64,000 nucleotides of DNA from Secundilactobacillus folii (GTDB lineage: Bacteria; Bacillota; Bacilli; Lactobacillales; Lactobacillaceae), in NCBI RefSeq assembly GCF_009720675.1, contig NZ_WNJO01000007.1, forward strand, positions 118,431 to 182,430, given 5' to 3'. The notes beneath the pieces are model-generated. The model was not told the DNA's origin and did no database searches. It saw only the letters and a list, made by a program, of their open reading frames with translations. Each line of letters begins with the position of its first letter. Position 1 is the stretch's first letter. The position numbers and the translations under genes are program-made. Below, in pieces: positions 58,800 through 64,000 of the stretch.

Positions 58800-59075
58800 A
58801 TGAAACGGTTATTAATGCTGCTAGTAAGGGGTTATCAGCGCTTTATTTCACCGCTCTTTCCACCATCATGCCGCTATTCACCAACTTGTTCCGCTTACAC
58901 TTTGCAGGCGTTACAAAAGCATGGCGCAATCAAAGGGACACTGATGGGGGCAGCACGCATTTTAAGGTGCAACCCTTTTGTCCATGGCGGTTACGATCCA
59001 GTTCCTGACCATTTCAGTCTTCACCGAAATAAAAAGGCTGAGATGGCCTATCTCAAAGAGATGAATTTAAAGTAA
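58800..59075 (+). CDS. yidD: Membrane protein insertion efficiency factor YidD
   Basis: The 91-residue protein has the family core [31 protein letters not shown] and [15 protein letters not shown] with its three conserved cysteines. An amphipathic N-terminus tethers it to the membrane, where it aids YidC-type insertion. It starts nine bases after the mbl stop. Confidence 0.93.
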   Translation: MKRLLMLLVRGYQRFISPLFPPSCRYSPTCSAYTLQALQKHGAIKGTLMGAARILRCNPFVHGGYDPVPDHFSLHRNKKAEMAYLKEMNLK

Positions 59076-59102
59076 ATCTAAAAATTGTAAAAGGAGTTTC
59101 AC

Positions 59103-59324
59103 ATGTCAAAGAAGAAACAACCGGTTGGTGTGGCTATCGATGACGTCACGATCAAGGGCGTCGACGGCTTACAGTTATCGATCAACGACGAAGTAATTGG
59201 CACCGTTATGCCACTGGAAGGCGGTTCATTTGAAGCCCAGATTGGTTCTGAACGTCCAGTGAAGGTCAAGACTCAAGACGAAGCCGTTGAATACGTTATT
59301 CAAACCTATAATTTGCATCACTGA
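59103..59324 (+). CDS. DUF2969 family protein
   Basis: The 73-residue soluble protein (MSKKKQPVGVAIDDVTIKG... VKTQDEAVEYVIQTYNLHH) matches DUF2969, a Lactobacillales family found between yidD and rodA. Function is unknown. AAAAGGAG lies before the ATG. Confidence 0.8.
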   Translation: MSKKKQPVGVAIDDVTIKGVDGLQLSINDEVIGTVMPLEGGSFEAQIGSERPVKVKTQDEAVEYVIQTYNLHH

Positions 59325-59436
59325 TCTCTGCAATTGATTTCAGACCTAAAAAATCGGTTAAGGATGGTTCATATTCAGTTTTAATTCTAATGAGCCGTCT
59401 ATAATGAATTCAAGAGCGAGAGGAGGATATGATGCA

Positions 59437-60636
59437 ATGAGTGAACGGCGCGAAGATTCCGATTCGCAATCGCGAATCGATTATGGCGTGATCTTTTGTG
59501 TGCTGATGTTAGCTTTGATTGGGCTAGCTTCCATTTACGTGGCGGCGACCCACGATTCGAGTGCGACCAATGTGACGACAGTCATGGTGTCACAAGTAGC
59601 GTGGTATGTGATCGGAACGATTGCAGTCATTGTCATCATGCAATTTGATTCAGAACAGTTGTGGAAGGTTGCGCCTCTGGCATACTGGCTAGGTATTTTT
59701 CTGCTGGCGGCCGTACTGGTTTTTTATAGTCGATCGTATGCTGCATCCACAGGTGCTAAGTCATGGTTTGCGATTGGACCATTGACGTTCCAGCCGTCAG
59801 AAGTTATGAAACCAGCGTTTATCTTGATGCTGGCTCGGGTGGCAAGTGACCATAACCACACTTATTATGAACACACTACGCGGTCTGATTGGCTACTTCT
59901 AGGTAAATTAGTTGCCTGGGTAGTGCCAATTGCAATTTTACTGAGACTGCAAAACGATTTTGGGACGATGCTGGTCTTTTTCGCCATCGTTTTTGGCGTG
60001 GCGCTCGTTTCTGGCGTTACTTGGCGAATTATTGTTCCAGTCTTTGCAGCGATTGCCGCCATTGGTGGTGGTGCGCTGACGTTGGTCTCGACAACTGGAG
60101 GTCGGGCACTGCTTGAGAAATTGGGCTTTGCTTCGTATCAATTTTCACGAATTGATACTTGGCTGAACCCCTCAAGTAACACTTCAGATCAAGGGTATCA
60201 ACTCTGGCAAAGTATGAAGGCCATTGGTTCAGGTGGTATTTTTGGTACTGGTTTCGACGTTTCTAAAGTTTACGTGCCAGTGCGGGAATCTGATATGATT
60301 TTTTCCGTGATTGGTGAAAACTTTGGCTTCATTGGCAGCCTAATTTTAATCCTCCTTTATTTCCTGTTGATCTATCAAATGATCCGGGTCACGTTTGATA
60401 CTAAAAACGTGTTTTATGCGTATATTTCTACCGGCGTCATTATGATGATCCTTTTCCATACCTTTGAAAATATTGGTATGAATATTGGCTTGTTACCGCT
60501 GACTGGGATTCCTTTACCATTTGTCAGTCAAGGAGGATCTGCGCTAATCGGGAATATGATTGGGATTGGATTAATTATGTCAATGAGGTATCATAATAAG
60601 AGTTACATGTTTAGTCGTAACGAAGACTTTGAATAA
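59437..60636 (+). CDS. rodA: RodA/FtsW-type peptidoglycan polymerase RodA
   Basis: This SEDS-family glycosyltransferase polymerises lipid II during cell elongation. The 399-residue protein has about ten membrane helices and the SEDS signatures: FQPSEVMKPAF, SDMIFSVIGENFGFIGS and a GLLPLTGIPLPFVSQGGS loop near the C-terminus. I use ATG 59437 after GAGGAGG, though an earlier ATG at 59404 is possible. Its place after mbl and yidD supports RodA over FtsW. Confidence 0.92.
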   Translation: MSERREDSDSQSRIDYGVIFCVLMLALIGLASIYVAATHDSSATNVTTVMVSQVAWYVIGTIAVIVIMQFDSEQLWKVAPLAYWLGIFLLAAVLVFYSRSYAASTGAKSWFAIGPLTFQPSEVMKPAFILMLARVASDHNHTYYEHTTRSDWLLLGKLVAWVVPIAILLRLQNDFGTMLVFFAIVFGVALVSGVTWRIIVPVFAAIAAIGGGALTLVSTTGGRALLEKLGFASYQFSRIDTWLNPSSNTSDQGYQLWQSMKAIGSGGIFGTGFDVSKVYVPVRESDMIFSVIGENFGFIGSLILILLYFLLIYQMIRVTFDTKNVFYAYISTGVIMMILFHTFENIGMNIGLLPLTGIPLPFVSQGGSALIGNMIGIGLIMSMRYHNKSYMFSRNEDFE

Positions 60637-60668
60637 AAGTCAAAAAATTTTGGTATGAGGTGAAAGAT

Positions 60669-60971
60669 ATGAGTGAAGAATCAACTTATTTCTGGACAAA
60701 GAAGATGGATGGCAAGACTCGCATCGGTCTGACCAAGGCTGGTCAAGACGAGTTAGGCAGCATCAAATTTGCTCACTTACCAAGTGTTGGCGACAACGTC
60801 ACAGCTGGCAAGACTTTGATCAGTGTGGAAGCTGAGAAAGCAGTTTCTGATATCAACAGTCCTGTAACTGGTGAAGTAGTTGCCGTTAACCCACAGCTCG
60901 ACAACGATTTTGACGCTTTAAACAGCGAAGAAGAAGCCGATGCATGGTTAGCAGATATCAAGGAAGCCTAA
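60669..60971 (+). CDS. GcvH-like lipoyl carrier protein
   Basis: The 100-residue protein resembles glycine cleavage H protein: GLTKAGQDELGSIKFAHLPSVGD, the lipoyl-lysine turn VEAEKAVSDINSPVTGEV, and NPQLDNDFDALN. No gcvT or gcvP is nearby. Lactobacilli usually lack glycine cleavage, so it is a GcvH-like carrier. It is a plausible substrate of the LplA/LipA system 6 kb upstream. ATG 60669 follows ATGAGGTG. Confidence 0.85.
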   Translation: MSEESTYFWTKKMDGKTRIGLTKAGQDELGSIKFAHLPSVGDNVTAGKTLISVEAEKAVSDINSPVTGEVVAVNPQLDNDFDALNSEEEADAWLADIKEA

Positions 60972-61013
60972 TTGTAGTTTGATTAGATTCTAAATTTTCA
61001 ATTGCAATCGTCC

Positions 61014-61042
61014 TTGACATTCTCATCTTCGGTCGTTATACT
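61014..61042 (+). promoter_or_regulatory. Promoter of the metNIQ operon
   Basis: TTGACA at 61014-61019 and TATACT at 61037-61042 are spaced by 17 bases, giving a leader of about 310 bases. Confidence 0.8.
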
Positions 61043-61048
61043 TTTGTC

Positions 61049-61335
61049 ATTGACTTAAATTGAATAAGCAAGTGGCGAGATGAGTAGATATTCAGTGGTG
61101 TTTAGAGAGTTCCGGTCGGTGAAAAGGAATCACCATGAGATATTGAAGATGGTCTTGCAAATCGAAGTCACGGTGAGCTTTGGCAAGCCGTGACTGGCTA
61201 ACGTCCACTATCACGTTGGAGTCTTTTAGACTCATCGAGGTTGTTGCTGTGAGGCAATGACAAATTTAAGGTGGTACGCGACAAGCTTCGCCCTTAGCTG
61301 AATCAGTTGATTCAGCGAGGACGAAGCTTTTTTAT
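61049..61335 (+). promoter_or_regulatory. T-box riboswitch, methionine-specific
   Basis: The leader has a long stem I closed by GCAAG and CTTGC. A K-turn-like GATGAGTA lies on its 5' side and an ATG specifier candidate at 61149-61151. The T-box bulge AAGGTGGTAC at 61268-61277 carries UGGU, which matches a tRNA with A73. The terminator stem (61283-61333) follows. Uncharged tRNA-Met should favour antitermination and switch on Met uptake. Confidence 0.88.
61283..61333 (+). terminator. Conditional terminator of the Met T-box
   Basis: AAGCTTCG...GCTGAATCA pairs with TGATTCAGC...CGAAGCTT and is followed by seven Ts. Confidence 0.85.
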
Positions 61336-61361
61336 TTGAAGGAAAGAGGAGGTTGACCATA

Positions 61362-62396
61362 GTGATCGAATTTAAAGACGTAACAAAAACGTTTAACACC
61401 AAAGAGGGGGACCTCACGGCAGTTGCCGACGTAAATTTAACCATTGAGGATGGGGAGATTTACGGTATTGTCGGTTATTCCGGTGCTGGGAAGAGTACTT
61501 TGACGCGAATGTTAAACGGTTTGGAAACGCCAACCGGTGGTGAGATCGACATTAACGGCGATAAAATCACTGGGCTGAGTGGTTCAGAGTTACGTCAGAA
61601 GCGTCAAAAGATTGGTATGATTTTTCAACATTTCAACTTACTTTGGTCACGAACGGTGCTAAAAAACATTATGTTTCCGTTGGAAGTTGCGGGTGTTCCC
61701 CGAAAGGAGCGCAAGGAAAAAGCTCAGCACTTGGTTGACTTAGTCGGCTTGACTGGCCGTGAAAATTCCTATCCATCAGAGCTATCAGGTGGACAGAAGC
61801 AACGTGTTGGGGTGGCCAGAGCGCTAGCTAATGACCCCGAAATTTTAATTTCTGATGAAGCTACCAGTGCCTTGGATCCGCAGACAACGGATGAAGTGCT
61901 GGACTTGTTACTAGAAATTAATAAAAAGATGAACCTTAGCATTGTACTGATTACGCACGAAATGCACGCCATTCGTAAAATTTGTGATCACGTGGCAGTA
62001 ATGGATTCCGGTCGTGTTGTGGAACAGGGGACCGTGTTCAACGTTTTCCGTAATCCGCAACAAGAGATTACCAAGCGTTTTGTTAACGAAGAAGTTGATC
62101 CATCGCTTTCAGATACGAATATTGTACTGGATGATCTGATTAAGAGCTACCCAAACGGGACAATCGTACAGTTAGTCTTTCATGGTGATCAAGCTAAGCT
62201 GCCAATTGTTTCAGAAATTATTCACCAGTATCCTGATCTGCAGGTCAGCATCATTGAGGGTAGCATTCACCAGACTCAGGAGGGTGCCATTGGGACACTT
62301 TACCTGCAGTTGATTGGCAACTCTGATAACGTTGACGGCGCCATGGCTTTACTGAAGAAAATGCGGGTTGAAACGGAGGTGATCCACCATGACTAA
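61362..62396 (+). CDS. metN: Methionine ABC transporter ATPase MetN
   Basis: The 344-residue protein has Walker A GYSGAGKST, signature LSGGQKQRVGVARAL, Walker B ILISDEATSALD, and a C-terminal NIL (ACT-like) domain (about 265-344) that senses methionine. I choose GTG 61362, placed 11 bases after GAGGAGG; the in-frame TTG at 61353 is too close to the site. It overlaps metI by eight bases and is governed by the Met T-box. Confidence 0.94.
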   Translation: MIEFKDVTKTFNTKEGDLTAVADVNLTIEDGEIYGIVGYSGAGKSTLTRMLNGLETPTGGEIDINGDKITGLSGSELRQKRQKIGMIFQHFNLLWSRTVLKNIMFPLEVAGVPRKERKEKAQHLVDLVGLTGRENSYPSELSGGQKQRVGVARALANDPEILISDEATSALDPQTTDEVLDLLLEINKKMNLSIVLITHEMHAIRKICDHVAVMDSGRVVEQGTVFNVFRNPQQEITKRFVNEEVDPSLSDTNIVLDDLIKSYPNGTIVQLVFHGDQAKLPIVSEIIHQYPDLQVSIIEGSIHQTQEGAIGTLYLQLIGNSDNVDGAMALLKKMRVETEVIHHD

Positions 62397-63072
62397 CGGC
62401 TCATATTTCGCCTTTAAGACGGTTGACTGGGGCAACATGGGGGCTGCCACCTGGGAGACAATTTGGATGACGATTGTTTCGATGATCGCCGTTGCCATTC
62501 TTGGTGTGTTGCTTGGCTTACTTTTGTTTGAAACAACGGCTAGCAATAATTTTGCGGTGAAAGCTTTAAACTGGATCGTATCGTTTTTGGTGAACGTTTT
62601 TCGATCAATTCCATTTATTATTTTAATCATGTTGCTGTTGCCGATTACGAAGAATCTGGTGGGGACAATTATCGGTCCAACGGCTGCACTACCATCGCTG
62701 ATTGTATCAGCAGCACCGTTTTATGCCCGGATGGTCGAACTTGCATTTCACGAAATTGACCGTGGTGTGATCGAGGCGGCCGAAGCAATGGGTGCTAGTC
62801 AGTGGCAGATCGTTTACAAGGTGCTATTGCCAGAAAGCATGCCGGCTTTGGTCTCAGGTGCAACCGTCACAACGATTTCACTGATTGGGTACACCGCGAT
62901 GGCCGGTGCTATCGGTGCTGGTGGCCTTGGTAATTTGGCCTACATCGATGGTTTCCAGGCAAGCAATAATACGATCGTGTTGGTCGCAACTGTAATCATC
63001 GTCATCATCGTGTTTATCTTTCAATTCATTGGGGATTTTCTGGTTCGTAGGATTGATAAACGAACCTTATAA
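62389..63072 (+). CDS. metI: Methionine ABC transporter permease MetI
   Basis: The 227-residue permease has five membrane helices and the EAA loop EAAEAMGASQWQIVYKVLLPE that docks on MetN. The N-terminal FRSIPFIILIMLLLPITK is canonical. Coupled to metN by overlap, with metQ 35 bases on. Confidence 0.94.
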   Translation: MTNGSYFAFKTVDWGNMGAATWETIWMTIVSMIAVAILGVLLGLLLFETTASNNFAVKALNWIVSFLVNVFRSIPFIILIMLLLPITKNLVGTIIGPTAALPSLIVSAAPFYARMVELAFHEIDRGVIEAAEAMGASQWQIVYKVLLPESMPALVSGATVTTISLIGYTAMAGAIGAGGLGNLAYIDGFQASNNTIVLVATVIIVIIVFIFQFIGDFLVRRIDKRTL

Positions 63073-63107
63073 AAATTATATTTTAATTTAAGTGGGAGGA
63101 ATTATTC

Positions 63108-63941
63108 ATGAAGATTTCGAAACGGATTCTTGGCGTTCTAGGGGTTGCTGCAACGGCAGTGCTGTTAGCTGCTTGTGGTAACAGCAGTTCAAGTAAAAAG
63201 ACGACCACGATTACGGTGGGCGCTTCGGCTGTCCCGCATGCACAAATTTTGAAGCATGTTCAACCGCAATTGAAAAAAGAGGGCGTCAACTTAAAAATCA
63301 AGGTATTCCAAGACTATGTAATGCCTAACAAGGCTTTAGCTAGCAAGGAACTGGATGCTAACTACTTCCAACACATGCCATTCTTGAACCAGTGGAACAA
63401 AGCTAACCATGGGACTTTAGTGAGTGCGGGTGGCGTTCATCTGGAACCAATTTCGGCTTATTCAAAAAAGGTCAAGAACTTAAAGGATTTGAAGAATGGT
63501 GCCACGGTACTAGTAAGTTCGAACACCCCTGACTATGGCCGAATCTTAGAGTTGTTGAGAGATGCTGGTCTGATTAAGATCAAGAAGGGTATTGATATAA
63601 CTACTGCCAACTTTTCGGATATTACTTCTAACCCGAAGCATCTGAAGTTTAAGCACAGTTATGAACCAAAATTGATGCCAAGTATCTATAAGAACGGTGA
63701 GGGTGACGTGGTCTTTATTAACGCCAACTACGCAGTTCAAGCGGGCTTGGATCCTCGCAAGGATGCAATTGCAACGGAAAAGTCGACTTCACCGTACGTT
63801 AACATTGTGGCGGTACGGAAGGGCGACCAAAAGAAGCCAGCTATTAAGAAATTAATGAAAGCTTTGCAGTCAAAGAGTACGCAAAAGTGGATCTATAACC
63901 ACTATAAGGGTGCGGTTTTGCCAGCAAAGAGTTACAAATAG
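63108..63941 (+). CDS. metQ: Methionine-binding lipoprotein MetQ
   Basis: The 277-residue lipoprotein has a signal peptide ending in the lipobox LLAACG (lipidated Cys near residue 23). It also shows the NlpA/MetQ family motifs KVFQDYVMPNKALASKELDANYFQHMPFLNQ and VFINANYAVQAGLDP. It captures methionine for MetNI. GGGAGG precedes the ATG. No further gene is visible between its stop and the window end. Confidence 0.95.
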   Translation: MKISKRILGVLGVAATAVLLAACGNSSSSKKTTTITVGASAVPHAQILKHVQPQLKKEGVNLKIKVFQDYVMPNKALASKELDANYFQHMPFLNQWNKANHGTLVSAGGVHLEPISAYSKKVKNLKDLKNGATVLVSSNTPDYGRILELLRDAGLIKIKKGIDITTANFSDITSNPKHLKFKHSYEPKLMPSIYKNGEGDVVFINANYAVQAGLDPRKDAIATEKSTSPYVNIVAVRKGDQKKPAIKKLMKALQSKSTQKWIYNHYKGAVLPAKSYK

Positions 63942-64000
63942 AGCGTGAGCCAAAACGGGAACGCCCAGAATATAAGCAAATAAGACGTGGAACCCTGATC

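Noticed and set aside
58733..59008. 91-aa plus-strand frame overlapping mbl and yidD
   Set aside because: It is the alternative frame of yidD with no homology; yidD motifs are clear in the other frame.

Overview
The window is a chromosomal segment of a low-to-mid G+C Gram-positive bacterium, almost certainly a member of the Lactobacillaceae. The evidence is the gene order tdk-prfA-prmC-sua5-glyA-upp-atpBEFHAGDC, the DUF1146-murA-mbl-yidD-DUF2969-rodA cluster, a Met T-box ahead of metNIQ, an ISL3 element, Ppk with two Ppx-like proteins, and a tmRNA tag ending in ALAA. Species cannot be fixed by eye; a heterofermentative or plantarum-like lactobacillus is my best guess.

Layout. Positions 1-8.5 kb hold an antiporter tail, a DUF1361 membrane protein, the c-di-AMP/amino-sugar set cdaA-cdaR-glmM then glmS, a frameshifted flavin reductase, a small basic protein and nagB. 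Positions 8.6-12 kb hold two GH73 glucosaminidases in tandem and tagH. Positions 12-12.8 kb hold two orphan promoter-terminator units (candidate small RNAs) and an unknown 102-aa protein, followed by two tRNA-Asn genes. Positions 13.1-18.7 kb form a leftward licD-ppx-ppk-ppx polyphosphate unit. Positions 18.8-24.7 kb hold a MarR regulator, OsmC, four very small genes, and two tandem D,D-carboxypeptidases, one with a late stop. Positions 24.7-28.1 kb are an integration scar at ssrA: tmRNA, an integrase broken in two places, and a broken ISL3 element. Positions 28.1-34 kb hold a HAD phosphatase, a two-component system, a GRP sugar porter and pgi. Two minor-isoacceptor tRNA genes follow, then small membrane proteins, ilvE with an internal stop, a serine hydrolase and the gatD-murT pair.

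Positions 40.6-53.2 kb are the conserved tdk-to-atpC housekeeping block. Positions 53.5-55.7 kb form a compact leftward lipoate unit: a 79-aa free-standing lipoyl domain, lipA and lplA. Positions 56-61 kb carry cell-shape and wall genes plus a GcvH-like protein. The window ends with the Met T-box and metNIQ.

Themes. (1) Amino-sugar flux: palindromic sites of the NagR/DasR type sit at nagB, glmS and pgi, suggesting one regulon joining GlcN-6-P synthesis, its breakdown and Fru-6-P/Glc-6-P exchange. (2) Wall building: c-di-AMP/GlmM, GlmS, MurA, MurT/GatD, RodA, Mbl, D,D-carboxypeptidases, glucosaminidases, TagH and LicD. (3) A possible minimal lipoyl-assembly system. (4) An unusual number of single-lesion gene breaks (flavin reductase, licD start, one dac, integrase twice, transposase, ilvE), either real decay or consensus errors. 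No CRISPR array, rRNA operon, replication origin or prophage body was seen.
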